NCBI RefSeq assembly: GCF_010093595.1
Contig: NW_022985438.1
Span: 2,008,785 to 2,072,784, forward strand
Direction: 5' to 3'
Source of the DNA: Mytilinidion resinicola
Lineage: Eukaryota > Ascomycota > Dothideomycetes > Mytilinidiales > Mytilinidiaceae
Length of the DNA: 64,000 nucleotides
Below the pieces are notes generated by a model. It saw only the letters and a list, made by a program, of their open reading frames with translations. It was not told the origin of the DNA and did not search any database. This document shows positions 46,775 to 59,700 of this stretch, in pieces. Made by a program: the position numbers and the translations under genes. Every line of letters begins with the position of its first letter. Position 1 is the stretch's first letter.

Positions 46775-48236
46775 CGTGGTTTTCTGCGACTGGAAAGTTG
46801 GCTTCTGCTTTGGTTATCAAGGTGCGGATGTTCTTGGACGGCATGGATGCATGGATATGATTCATGATACCGATGGATGAGTTGCTGGGTAGCATTTTGG
46901 TGAATGTATCTTGAGCCTGTGACAGGGACTACTGGTGAGTGATCAAGAGTGCATAGCTAAGGTAGCGAAGAACCTCTGGCCTTCTGCTAGAATATCTGAT
47001 ATGTGTGCGGATATCCTAGGCTCACGTGATATATCACGTGCAAAATTGGCCGATTCAGCGTCAACGTATTAACTAAGAGTATAAAATAACGTCGAACGGT
47101 GTTTTCCAAGATCCAGGATCGAGATCCAGATTCTCTTCCTTTGTGAAAGAAAAAGAAGGACAATCTGGGCATGGGGAGGACGCGTCAAACAGATCGGCCG
47201 TCGCAATGCCATGGAGTGGACTGATCAAAAGCCCTACCAACACGGTCCATGGCTCTCCTGGCGGCGGATTGGCGGCTTCCAGTCAAAACCTCAATCAAAA
47301 AGGATCATGGTGGTGTCGCGTATTCGGGGGAGACGGCGCTTTCTCGGTCGTTGTATGATGAATGAGTACTACCCCCTCTAATCCAGACAGACGGCAGCAT
47401 TCCCCGCTGAGAAATGAGGGTATAGCGGAACCTACATGCGCTGCAAGATAAAAACATCCATGGTAGGGAGGCCCTTCCCTACGTAAAACGTCGTATCGCT
47501 ATCTGTTAGTTCCAGGCCGTTTTCCGCCATGCAGTTCGGTTGCTGGGTCTTCTGTTATTCATACATACACTCCCCCGCTAAGCTTTCGTCAAAACGTGAT
47601 AGAGCTGCTCGGCACCAATGCTGGGGAGGTACCCACGCCGCCCGCTCCCATGTGTCTGTCGCAAGCACCGAGTTGACTCCTCCAGCACAGGGGCCATGTT
47701 ACTCCCGATGTGCTCGCTGTTGATGCCCAGGTCCGAATCACACCATAGCACCAAATCGACCCATGTTTGATCAAGCTGGAAGAGCAAGATCTCCCTCCTT
47801 GGAGAACCAAACCGACGTCGCCCACCCTTTTATACCCCCCTCAATCGAAGAAACTTCCGCTTACTAACGCAAGACATGTGCTATCTATCATAATCACGTG
47901 ACATATATCACATTATCTTCACTCCCATCTCAATCCAACAGGATGCAATATATACGTAGCCTTCCATCCCACCATAAACACAATTCACAGAGACAGAGAG
48001 ACAGGCCCACAAGGTATCAAATACAAAAATCGCAAAACCCCCTCAAAATTCTATCCCGATCCCATCGCTCAAACCCCTCAGTAAAGAGACACAGCATACC
48101 AACCCGCCATTTTATATATGTATGAAGAAACGCCAAAAAACTCAGCACCCAACCCATTCCATTCAACAAAGAGAAACGTTTTCAAACGCGCTAGGACGCG
48201 TCAAAATAACAATAAAACTATGCCTGACACCGAAAA
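46775..48236. other. Convergent intergenic region
   Basis: 1.46 kb between exportin-T and the potassium transporter. No gene is convincing; frames at 47143-47358 (+) and 47578-47825 (-) are short and unrecognised. A perfect palindrome with two CACGTG boxes lies at 47023-47040, and another CACGTG at 47895-47900. Confidence 0.45.
47023..47040. promoter_or_regulatory. Perfect 18-bp palindrome with two E-boxes
   Basis: CACGTGATATATCACGTG reads the same on both strands and holds two CACGTG hexamers, the binding core of fungal bHLH factors (for example Cbf1/Pho4/SREBP-type). Paired boxes on a twofold axis suggest a specific protein site. It lies in a convergent intergenic region rather than next to a start codon, so its target is unclear. 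Confidence 0.5.
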
Positions 48237-51124
48237 TCAGGCATGTTTCTCCCTCTGTATCGTCGGGCTGGCGCTCAACGCCTGGCTCAGCAACCGGCTA
48301 AGCCCGTGCGGCCTCTCCCGCCCGCCGCTCACGCTGGCCCCATCGTGCGCGGAGTACGTGCTGCCCCTTCTCCCGGAAGGCGTAGGACCATTGGTGTAGA
48401 GGCCCTCACGATCCGGCGCCTCGCTAGCGTGGCTGCCCCGACGTGCGCGTCTCATCGCATCCTGGTCTTCCTTCTTGTGCAGGCTCTCGCTCGGTAGCAG
48501 GATCGCGCGGTCAAGAGCGTAGGGGAGACCACGATGCCTGCCACGGATCTGCATGGCGACAATGATAAGTTTTGAAAGCGCGCGGAATTGGCCGCAGAAG
48601 GAGGTGTTGACGCCCGGGTAGCCGAGGGAAAGGCCGACGGTGCCGTAGGCAGAGACGATTTCAAAGAGGACGGAGAAGAGGGTGAAGGCGTAGTCGTCTG
48701 TGTTTTCGAGGCGACCGCCTTCGATGATGGCGATGAGGAAGAAGCCGAGGAAGACGAACCAGAGATCGAAGGAGAGTTGACGGCGGAGATGGGCACTGAG
48801 GTAGCTGTTCGGCTGGTCGTCTTCTTCGTCAGCTTGAGACCAGACGCCGAGGGATTTCTCTTCGTAGACGTTTGTTTGACGCATACTGATGGCGATGGGG
48901 AAAACGGATATGTACATCATAATGAGGTACGAGACCTGGATGGCCGGGTGCAGGTCAGCGAGATTAACGACAGAGAAGCCGGCGGTACGCGTGGAAGCAG
49001 CTTGGAAGAGGCCATCAAGGAACCGATAGCCACCTGGAAGCGAAGTGACGGTAGGGTCATTAAGCTATTAGCTAGTTAGTAATTCCCAAGTAAAAGTAGG
49101 CGGAGTCGACAAAACTTACATCGAGAATGATGAAGAAGACGAGGTCGATAACGTTCAGCAACACCAAGATCCAGAACAGCCACCAATTCGCACTACTTGG
49201 AAATAGGAGGGTGAAGCATCGCCTGGGATGGTCCAAGAGAAACCTCAATTCCTCCCATACCGCACTGCCCATGGGGACACACTTCTGTACGATCCAGATA
49301 ACAAAGCGAAGCATGCAAGGGAAACCAGTGTTGCCAATGATAATTAAAAAGGTCCCAAGCAACATGGGGAAGACTGCTTGCCCGAATGATACCATCGAAT
49401 CAGGAGTGAGGGTGAAGCCAAGGTCGTTGAACATCGACGCAGGCGTAAAGAAGCCCCACCAGACCGGGTTTTGTCCATCGGCGTTGATAATACCAGAGTA
49501 TTTCTTCTCTCGTACTACCCATGGCAAGAGACAGATCATACCCAGAAGATGGAAGCCAACATAATAGACTATGAGTGTTAGCTCGGCGAGAAATCCAGGA
49601 AATGCATGGCACTCACCAACAAGAATGAGAGCTAGGAGTTTGAGCGCACGGTACTCGATGCCGCCCAATTCCTCTCTTTGCTCCTCAGTCAAGTCCACGA
49701 AAGCAGAATTTCGGCCAATAGTGGGAGTCCAGCTCAAATACGGCATTGGATCTCTTTCTTCCTCGGTCTTCGACATAAAGCTGCCGAACGTTCTCGAGCG
49801 AGCTCGTTGGCGGAGAGTCATGACTGTGCTCTCTTCACCCGTGGTTGCGCTGCGTTTGTTGAAGTTCAACGACGATATCCCAGTACCAGGCCGGCGTGGG
49901 TGATCTGGTTCGTTAATAGTGATATTCTGCTTGATGGGGTGGTCATCAGCGTTCAACTCCTCCGGTGGCCTCGATAAAGACCGCCTCACGCCATGCGGCT
50001 GATCGTTCGAAATTTGTTTGTCGAGGGCAGCTTCTTCATCGTTGAGGTGTTGCGGAAGGTCTCCTCGGTCGAAATCTCGAGGTCCGGGGATACGAAGTGT
50101 CCCTTTGTCTCTCGGATTCCGTTGATTCTCCACAAAAGCAATGTTCTGCTCCTTGCTTCGCTGCTCCGGTATCCGCTCCAAGCCGGAAAGAGATCTGAAA
50201 TGACTTGGTCTTTCCCTCGGATTAAGCTCGTCCGCGAAGACTATGTCGCGGTGGAATGTGGAAGGGGAGTGGATTTCAGTCGCAGACGCATTCTCGTGTT
50301 TGCCAAATGGGATATCATCTGCCGATCCCACCAGATTGTCTTGCCCGCTGGACGACCCTCCGTTGGAAGACTCCCCTTTCTCCTCCTCCTCGTCGAAGAC
50401 TTTTCGAAATCCATCAACCTGCTCGTCGATCTTTCTGCCCTGAGCATGCCCATCTGAAGCTCGAAGAACCCTGATTTCACGGGCTCCAACTCCAGCCTCT
50501 TCCCTACCAGCATCTTGTTCGCCCTTTGCCTGGCTTTTCGACCGCGATTTTGTCCTGGTGTGTCGGAAGGTCATAGCCTCGTGTACTACGTGTTGGAACC
50601 TCTTCTCGAACCAATAGAGACGGACGAAGACGACAAAGGTATTGATGAATATGGGGTTGCAGATGCAGGCTAGGAAGAAAATGACAACCTGTGAACATGT
50701 CAGTATGTTGCAATGTCGCCGCAGAGAAACCAGGCTATTCATTTAATCTTACCTGTTGATATGTATTCAATGTGTTTATGTCAAGCCTAAAAGCTACTTA
50801 GCAACGCGTTATAGGAGCTCTAGCAAAGAGTGTTACATACGGGTTCAACCCGCTCTGAGTGCATGAGCCACTTGCGAAGAGGAGAGCGTCGATATAAGCC
50901 ATTCCGCCGGCGGGATAGAGCATGACGGAGCCAATGAGTGACAGGGAGATCAAGTAAATATCTAGAGATGGTATAATTAGCGCCTAGAACTGTTCGTATA
51001 GGGTCATAGCTTCGGATCACCTACAATGAATTGTAATAAAGTTGAAATGGGGCTTCGAAAAGGACTTCTGGTTAGGAAAGATCCCTTTGAGCCACGCCCA
51101 TAACGCCATCCATGGCCCAAACAT
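48237..51124 (-). CDS. TRK-type potassium transporter
   Basis: Six exons (51124-51025, 50961-50841, 50786-50753, 50688-49617, 49568-49120, 49064-48237) give 867 residues. TRK proteins take up K+ across the plasma membrane using four pore-helix/M2 units. The four filter loops are visible: FASGSCTQSGLNP, SMFNDLGFTLTPDS, AASTRTAGFSVVN and VSAYGTVGLSLGYP, each with the expected glycine. M1 is HYIYLISLSLIGSVMLYPAG. A long hydrophilic loop (about 300 residues, Arg/Glu/Ser-rich) separates repeats 1 and 2, as in yeast Trk1. The cytosolic HLRRQLSFDLWFVFLG signature is typical of fungal TRKs. One internal exon is only 34 nt. The C-terminal tail is Ser/Arg-rich and may be phosphorylated. Confidence 0.95.
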
Positions 51125-52305
51125 TGTGATCGGGTGCGAGAGCTCGTCCGGTGGTGGTGGTCGAGGTGGCGAGGGATGGGCGGAACACAGTCCAACAACG
51201 ACCACGAGGCGCGGTCAAGTAGAAATGTAGGTACAATTGAAGGTGGTGAAGGAAGAGAGTGTTGGCTAGGATGAGGTTCCGTGGTGTGCCGAGCACGAGA
51301 GTGCGGTGGAGGCGGTGTTATTGGGAAATGGTCATTGCCAAATGTCAGCGAACGGCGTCGGGAGCCCTATGGCGAGGTATCGAGTGCTGATGAATGTACA
51401 TGCTCTAACTGCGGTGAATGTCGAGAGAGGCAAAACGGCAGCAGCGGGCGGCGAGTCCTGACGGAGAATTGGGAATACGGTGATAAGTACGTGGTAGTAC
51501 CTGGGTGGAGAACCGGGCCAGAACAGCATCATGGCCGAGTCGCGCTCAGCCACACAGCCACACATTCCTTCTTTCTCCACCTCCTATTATAGGGCTCTGC
51601 TGTTGCTGCATCTCCCAGATGTTACACGTCAGCGCCGAAGTCAGATATACACATTGGGCAGCCAGCTCCCGACGCCGCTTAGGACGTTCAGTGCTCTATC
51701 TTCGGCGACATGCAGGCCCGGCCTTGCATCGCCGGGATGGCTCGGATCTCCTTGCTCTCCAGTCGCGTCCAAAACACCAAATGCTCGTGAGACATGGTCT
51801 GTTTAGCGGTCAGAGATTTAAAAGGGGCGCGGCGTCCACAGCGGCCAGCGGGACGGATTCGGTCGTGTCCCGAACCGTGCCGTGGGATTAGGAGAATGCT
51901 GGAATTGCTTGTTTGCGATTCCATCACATGTCAGATTCACCATCTAGATCGCGCAATACTGTCCCAGGAACGCGTTTCGTTTCACACAGTCGGGCCAATC
52001 GAACACACGGGCAAGCGATTGGTATTGAAGCAAGTATGCAACTCCATCCAGATGAACTCGTGCCGCGCAGAAAGCATGCCGGGAAAATGTAGGGTACAGA
52101 GAAAAGAAACCGAACCGAAAAATCTCAAGATGCAGCACGATACACACTATACATATTCGAAGCAATGACTAGCTCCTAAGGGAAAACTGCCTCAGATCGA
52201 CGTGGCCACTGTCACCACCTTTGTACTACCTCGTCCCTCTGAAGAATGCAATTTAGAACCTTTGTATACTAGCTACCAAACCCCAGAACCTCAGAACCCC
52301 ACTGA
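51125..52305. other. Intergenic region upstream of the potassium transporter
   Basis: Between the TRK start and the 3' end of glycogen synthase (both minus). Open frames such as 51505-51891 (+) lack protein-like features. No feature recognised. Confidence 0.45.
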
Positions 52306-54669
52306 TCAGCCGGTGCCGTTGACCGCTGGCGACACGGCGCCAGACCCTCCTGGCTTCTTCAGCTTGAGAGTCAACGGGAACGGGTAGTCCTCTGGGTCTT
52401 CCTCTTCCCTGCAAATAGTTAGGACCTAATAATATACTAGCGTTATTGATGCCGAACTTACGGTAGCTTCCAGGCTATGTAATCTTCTGTGCTGAGACCC
52501 TCGCGGCCTTCTTGGATCGACGCGAAGTCACCCGGAGTCATCATTCCGGAGCGGTCACGTGGCGAACCAGGCTCCGACAGCGGCCGCGAGATCTTGACCT
52601 CGGTCGACCCGAAGAAATCAGGCTCTTCACCCTCTTCGAATGCGGCAGGGTATGCTATTCGTAGAGTTAGTGGCGCCAACCTCGTGGACGATAAACAAAG
52701 AACTTACCCCTCCTTAGCGCTAATTGCCGCGCCTTGACATACTCCATGCCCATACGCTTCCAATCAAGCAGGTCGCTCAGGCGCTCCGTTCTGTTGCGCT
52801 GATTGATACGCTGTCGCTTGCTCTTCTTGGTGAAGTCGAACATGTATTCTGACAGTTGGTTGACCGAATCGTCGACACCTTTCATTCTCCGGTCCACAAT
52901 GTAGATACCGTAGTCCTGCGCGTTCTCGATCAACTCCTCCATATAGCATCCAAACCCAGACAGGTTCGTTGTGATACTAGGGACACCCATTACGGTGCAT
53001 TCGGCTGGAGTGTATCCCCAAGGCTCATAGTAGGATGAGAAAACACCTAGATGCGTTCCGCGCACAAAATCATCGTAATCCATTGGCAACACGGGATTGG
53101 ACGAGTTCAAGAACTCGGGGTGGAAGACGACCTTGACTCTGTCCGACGGGTGGTTGAAAAGTTGGCAGCGACGGATTTGATTCAACACTGGGTCCTCTGC
53201 GTCGTTTACCATGTTGTGTGTGACGATCGGAGGGAGATTATGTCGCTTCATAGCAAACAACCGACGACGGAGCATGATCTTGTCTGCGGGAGAAATCAGA
53301 TCCTTGTCTTCTGGGAGCACCGAGCCTTCGTGCCAAGCAATAGATCGTTCGAACAACTTCTTGCCAACATTCTGTTCGATGATTTTAATCGTGTCATGGA
53401 GGGATTTGATGACTGCTTGGCCCTTCAGAGCCTCGACTGTCAATGACTGCGTTTGCGCGGGCATGATGATAAAAGCGACCACGGTCATGGTTGAGCCTGA
53501 GCTCTTCATCCTGTGGTTCAGACGAGCAAGCGACTCAATGAACATGTCAACACCTTTATTCCGGTATTCGTAGCGTCCGGCAGTGAAGAAGTATAACGTG
53601 TTTTCCGGATCGAAGTCGTTGTGCCCGTAGAAATGACCGCGTACAAAGTCGTTGATCTTGACTTTGGCCTGCTGATGGAGATTCTGGAACTCGTGGGTAG
53701 CTGAGAATTTCTTGACATTGAGACCGTTAGGTAGAACGCCGTCTGGCTTCCTCTTCAGCAGATGTTCGCTCTCGTAGGCAGTGATATGAGAGACGGTCGT
53801 GAAGACGTCGGCGGCGTGCGCAGCTGCTCGTTCAATGCAGTACCGGTGGTAGATACCACGCTTGCCGGCTTCGGCATCCACGTCAAAGTATTGGAGGTTG
53901 TTGTAGAAGTCGACTGACCCGGCGCAGAGATAGCGTCCGAGAAGGGTCGCATGGGTCGTGAAGATGGTGGTGACATCGATGCGTCGCTTCTTGCAGAGAG
54001 GTAGGGCGACACCCGCCAACCATTCGTGGAATTGCGCAATAACTGCCCTTTTCTTCTCGTGGAAAACATACTGGAGGAGATTAGCAACCCAGAACAAAGT
54101 AGCCGCCATCAAACACGCATACCTCTCCCAAGAACCAGGCAATCAGATAGCCAAACACAATGGCCTCGTTCGTCTCCGCATCGCCCGGGGGCGAAGGAAT
54201 GCCAGCTGACGCCCAAAGATCGCCCTTCCACTCATCAAGATAGCCGTAGGCAGTTGCAGTATCAAATAGTAGCACTCGTGGGGCGCCATCAATCAGCCAT
54301 CTACCGTATAATGTTTGGATTCCGCGCTCGTTCATCGACTTGATTGTCTCGACCAATGCAGGATCGTGTGGCGTGATCTCTTCCACCTCAACTGCAGCCT
54401 AGGGGTGATGTGAGCTGTGAATGTACGTGTAAAATGCTACTCAACGTACTGAGTTGCGGTTGAGCGGTCCAAGGAGCGTGTACGACGAGCCATACTCGGC
54501 GGTGGTGACCTGAGCTTTCGACTTCAGGACCGAGTAGATGCCACCGACTGAGGAGCGTCAGTGAAAGGGCGTCTGGGAGGACGCTGCCGGAATGGGTACC
54601 TCGATTGGCAACTTCGGTTGCAATTTCAAAAAGAACGTGATTGTTGACATCGCGCACGGGGTCGGCCAT
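52306..54669 (-). CDS. GSY1: Glycogen synthase (GT3 family)
   Basis: Six exons (54669-54600, 54547-54450, 54398-54123, 54070-52708, 52654-52462, 52408-52306) give 700 residues, the family length. It adds glucose from UDP-glucose to the growing alpha-1,4 glycogen chain in the cytosol. Markers are [20 protein letters not shown] (UDP-glucose site), [67 protein letters not shown] and the C-terminal catalytic block [18 protein letters not shown]. The basic cluster [17 protein letters not shown] is the glucose-6-phosphate sensing helix. The tail has Ser/Arg/Pro sites ([17 protein letters not shown]) matching the regulatory phosphorylation region, so kinase-controlled inhibition with G6P activation is expected. 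Confidence 0.97.
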
Positions 54670-56710
54670 TGTGTTGAACGGGAGCGTCCAAGCTCAACAG
54701 AAGGCGTGAAAGGAATTGAAGGGTGAGGATTTCTAGAGGCGTTGCCGCAACGTCACGGAGCTGCATTTATAGCGGTCAGCTGGCGCTCAGAGGTTCTTGG
54801 GCCGCCGGCGGAGCTTGCTTGAGGAAGCTACGCACTTGTTCTCTGCAGGTCGGGTGGAGAGATCACTTACGGCAAACGTCGGACGGGGCTTGCAGGCAGG
54901 GCAATTGATGCGCCGCAGTGCCGTGCGTCTCACGAGAGAATCTATCTAGGAAGAAATGGAGGGCGGCGGTGCTGGGCAAGGCAGTGTCGAGGATGGAACT
55001 GTGCTTCGCCGTGGAGGAGCCGCCATTTGTGGTGGAGATTGAGCAGCGCAGTGAGAAGCCCGGGCAGACTAGCGCGAGCCCCGAGCTGATCCCTGCACGG
55101 ATGACTTCATCGGCCTGGGCAGCTTTGCAGACTCCACCTGGAGAAAGGGCCAAGGACGGGGCGACAGGACAGGGCCACAGGGCTATTCGCGGAGACATGC
55201 ACACCACCGCCCAAGGCCCGCGTGTGCCGCCAACTGCTTCACCCCGCGTGCCCGCCTCGCAGCCGCGGCCACGGCCCGATCTGGGGAGCCTGAAGTTGTT
55301 CGGCAGCCCGCGATGGTCTGAAGGACCCGTGGCCCTCATCTCGCACCCGATAGCGACGATTGCTGGGCCAACGCCGGCGAGGGCGACGATGCCACCACCT
55401 CAGACCACCAACTTGCCTCCCTCGCGCCGACAATCCTCTCGAGAATCACCGTGGCCATGCGTCATGCCCGCCCGCGATCGCTGCCCTCTCGCCGCCGAGT
55501 GCGGGGTGGTAGTACCACATGCACATTGATAGCTTCCCAGCGCAACCGGGCCCCTCTCGCCTCCTCTCACCTCCTCTCCACTCCAGCCCATGGAATGCGC
55601 CCGAACCATGGCTTGCGGCGGTCCCGAGCCATCGCAGTCTTCCCAGGCTCGACCCCCATCGGCATGTCAGCAGACCCTTTGTATTCTGCCCGCGTAACCA
55701 GCCGCTGTTCAGTTCTCCAGAACCACGGCTTGCCTCAAGGGCCCACATGGCGGGACATCCTGGCGTGAACGTGCAGGTGGCTGGTCGTCTATGCAGCCAG
55801 TCACCGGCCTGCAGCCAACGTTCGCTTCTGTCAGCACCACGTCCAGCTCTTGCATTACGAAGTAATTGGGCTTGCTAACTAGTCTCAAGCTAAGAGGATA
55901 AGTCCAATACGAAGTATAAACGAAGGAGAACACACCAAAGCAAACTTACACTCTTGAAGACCATACCTTCCCCTTCAACAGCACATTCCCCTTCATCACA
56001 CCATCCGCGCCATGCACGCTTATCGTCCACGTGCCTTAGCGTCCAGGCATTCAGGCAGGTCCGAGCCTTGGAACCTTCCGAGTTGTGCCGGCAGATCTAC
56101 AGTGGGAGAATCTTGATCTGTGTGCACGTACAGGTTCGATAGAGACTCAGAGATCCTACACACAAGGAGGCTCAAGAATCACTGCTTGGGGTTACCCGCA
56201 TCCAATTTTCAAAGGGCAGCTGAGCTGCCTCTTACCTCGCGAGCTTCCTAGCTACAAGACTACTCTTCGCAATAGTGTTCAACTTCCAAGGAGGTACTCA
56301 AGTAGACAGCATATCCACGTGCCTGGTCTTATAGCCAAGTACCATGAAATCCGCTATTGCATGTGCTCCATCTATGTACCACGCATATCATCGTGATGGG
56401 AATAATTGACGGGAATGACTTTGAGAGTAAACTTGTAGAAGCAATCCAGTATATTCTGGCTGGGAAGAACAGTCCTCACTTGCAATTGGAATATATATGC
56501 CACCAAGAAGGTTAATTTGTGGATACCCTATATATACCTGCGGGTGGCTTTCGCGATAACGCCATGGAATTGACCGAGGGGAAATGCCATCATTACCGTC
56601 ATTAATACGAACTAGTCTGAAAGCAAGAAGCACAGAGTTGTTGGCTTCTCTAACCTATTTCTCCTGGGTCGCCTGGATAACCCGATAATCCCCTGTTACT
56701 TCATTCGCAG
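54670..56710. other. Long intergenic region upstream of glycogen synthase
   Basis: Two kilobases. The first 1.2 kb is GC-rich and keeps overlapping frames open on both strands (for example 54863-55339 minus, 54918-55529 plus), with Arg/Pro/Ala-rich translations that look like composition artefacts. The rest is AT-richer. No gene recognised; a long leader or promoter of the synthase gene could lie here. Confidence 0.45.
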
Positions 56711-59700
56711 TTACAATCCAGCTTTCCACTTCTTTGCTACTGCGGCCTTGTGGAAGCGGTTCTTGAGATGTATTTCAAAGTTCGCCATAGGAGGCGTGTA
56801 GAGCTTTCCTGGGCAGTCAACGCAGCGAATGCGGGGCAAATATGTGTAGAGCACGCCTGGATGAGTAGGGGCCGGGAGGTCTGGCTTGAGCTGCAACACT
56901 ACCGAAGACTTAGCATCGATTGCCGAGAACACCATGACAGAAGCAATATTCGAGCTGGGATATGCTTGGAGAAGCTGCTCTAACTCTGAGCACACCCACT
57001 GGGGGACAGCGGGCGGGTCTTGGTTCATTCGAGTCCTCATGTTTCCCCATGTTTCAGGTACATCCTGTGGCCGAATGAAATGATCTCGGACTTTGGAGAG
57101 TCGTTCCTGTCCGATCATCGGCGTCTTCTGACCAGGGAGCAACCCTAAGCTCTGACGGGACGGAGATGCTCGTGATCGTAATGGAGAAGGCGAATCGCTC
57201 AGTGGAACAGCCGTGTCAGACGCCTCGTGTGATGTTCCACCAGCTGCACGAGCAGATTTCATGTCCGGTGTCTCGGTGAAGCATGGCACACTGTGGCGAT
57301 AAGCAAGTGGCTTCCGGGGAACTTGAGGTGGTGTCTGCGCGATGTCTGCAATTTGATCTGCAGCGAAGCCGAGAGCATCCATCCCATCCCAGGGCTGGTT
57401 GCTGGGATGTGCCGACGGAATACTCTCCTCCCAACTTGAGGCGGGCTTCTGGGAACCTAAAAGACGAGCAATGCGCGGTTCCATGGCCGAGTGTTGTTTC
57501 ATCAGTGACAACGGCTTAGCTTCATGCATCTGCTCTTGCATGTGTGAAGGGAGTGACAACAACTCTGGCTGCTCAGCCGGAGCAGTGGTTTGTGGCCTGA
57601 AATGAGCAGTCGCAGGAACCTGGAAGTCGGCAAAAAGCGTGGGACCTGTACACCATTCCAAGTCCTCAGTAGCTTGAGGAGCTTCGGCTGGTGCCAATTT
57701 GCGTGTTTTGGTTAGCTTTTTGCATTCTTCCTGGCCAAATCTGACGCAGCAATGGCAGCGGTTCCGATCATCGGGTATTGCTGGGGGAGAGCATCGTAAC
57801 TGTAGAAATTAGTAAATGTTCTAATAAGTCATTAGAAGTCCACAAGATCATGGTGTTTCCTACCTTCCGAGTTCTGCAATAGCGACAGGCATCAGTCCCT
57901 CTCATGCGTGGCGCTGGCTTCTGCATCAGAGGCGAAGGCTGTGAGGGCTCGACGAATGTTTCCAAGGAAGACTTTCCAAAACGGCCCACAGGAGCAGTCG
58001 TGGTGATGGAAGCATCTTTCTCTGGAGCATTGCGTTTTGCTTCACTCTTGATGATGTTCAGCATCTCTTCACCCTTTGGAGCAGTTGTCAAGTTCTGATA
58101 TCCCCTTGCTGTTATGAGAATGTCGTCCTCAATCCGCACACCGCCGACGGGTATGTATCTCGAAAGTACATCTTTATTGATGTACTTGGAATGGACTGGC
58201 GATGGGAGGTAAAGAGTTTCGAGTGCGTATAGCGAGAAATAGATTCCAGGCTCCACAGTGACTATCATACCCTCTTCCAGAGCGGGACTCTGGGGATCCG
58301 TTGGTGACAAGCAGAGTCCAGAGTTAAAGACCGGGAGATGATAGTTGGGGGAGTATTTGGAGCTTGCTTGAGCATTACTGGAATCGAAAATTTCGTCCTC
58401 CGATAACGACATTAGCTCCCGTTGGCCTATGTCGTGGACTTCAAGACCAATATGGTGGCCCAGACCGTGAGGAAAGAACGCTCTCGAGGTGCCGGCGCGG
58501 TAGATTTCTTCGGGTGAACCATTGTGGAGGATTCCCAGGGCCAACAAGCCACCGATTGCGATTTGATGGGCGAGGATGTGCAGATCCAAATACCGAACTC
58601 TGGGGGCTAGTCGCTTGATGCAGCAATTCTGCATTGTCTGTACCAAGTCGTAGATTTGCTTTGCCTCTTTAGATGGCCAAGATCCTGACAACGGGAATGA
58701 TCTGGTGACATCACTCGCGTAGCACTCCCACTCACAGCCTGCATCCAAGCACATCATCTGTCGGCCTTTGAGCGGTTCATCGTTCTTAATGTAGTGCAGG
58801 GTGCTTGCATTGACGCCCGATGCCGCGATCACTTCGTATGCCTGATGCTTAGCCCCTTCAGCGACACAGGCGTCGAGGAATATAGCTTCAACCTGAGATT
58901 CATTCTTGAATTTCAGAATGTTGAGAAGTACTTCGCGATGTGCTTTGGCCGTTATCTCGTTAGCTTTGCGGATTAGACCGATTTCGTGGGAGTCTTTGAT
59001 CATCCGGGCGGAATTGATAGCCAGCTGCAGCTTCTCATGATCCACACGCGGATGCTTCTCTTGGCCCGGTATGGCAGCTTGGTCCGGATGAAGGATGTAT
59101 ATGTCGCCCTCGTGGCTAAGCGGCCAGGCTTTGACAAAGTTCGAGACTGAAGTCGTAAAATGGACTTCGTCTACGTCATACTTGTCGAAAGCTTCCGCTC
59201 GGGTAGATCCGCGGCCGTTCCAGATGACGGTTGTTGGGTCGATCTTCGGAATGAAGAGTGTGAGAGTGTCCTCATTTATGTCATACGCAAGATGACAGTC
59301 TGTTTCGTTGACGCTGGAACTCGTCAGTAACGTCAAAAATATTATGATAGAGTGAGGGAAAAGATAACCCCGGAATATGAAATGATATGCATTATTGAGA
59401 GCATCTCTATCGTAACGTAAAGTGCTTGTGCGTTAAGGAAACTAGAACGAGGTGAAGATAGGAGGTAGGAAAGATTTTGATCACTCTAATTCGGCAGACG
59501 CGACAAGGCTGGGCTACCTCCAAAAACGTTGGAGTGATAGACATAAGAAAGCAGCTTCACGAGGGATGGACATGTGTAAAGCTTGCAAGAACTGGCACAT
59601 GAGGAATATAATGTTTGAACTCACCCGCTTAGATAGTAGAAGTACCTCCGCTGCCGGAAAGGCTTTGGCTGGTCGCTATCCTCCTCATACTCCGTCGGCG

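Noticed and set aside
54863..55529. Overlapping open frames on both strands upstream of glycogen synthase
   Set aside because: Mirror-image open frames in GC-rich DNA, no family features.
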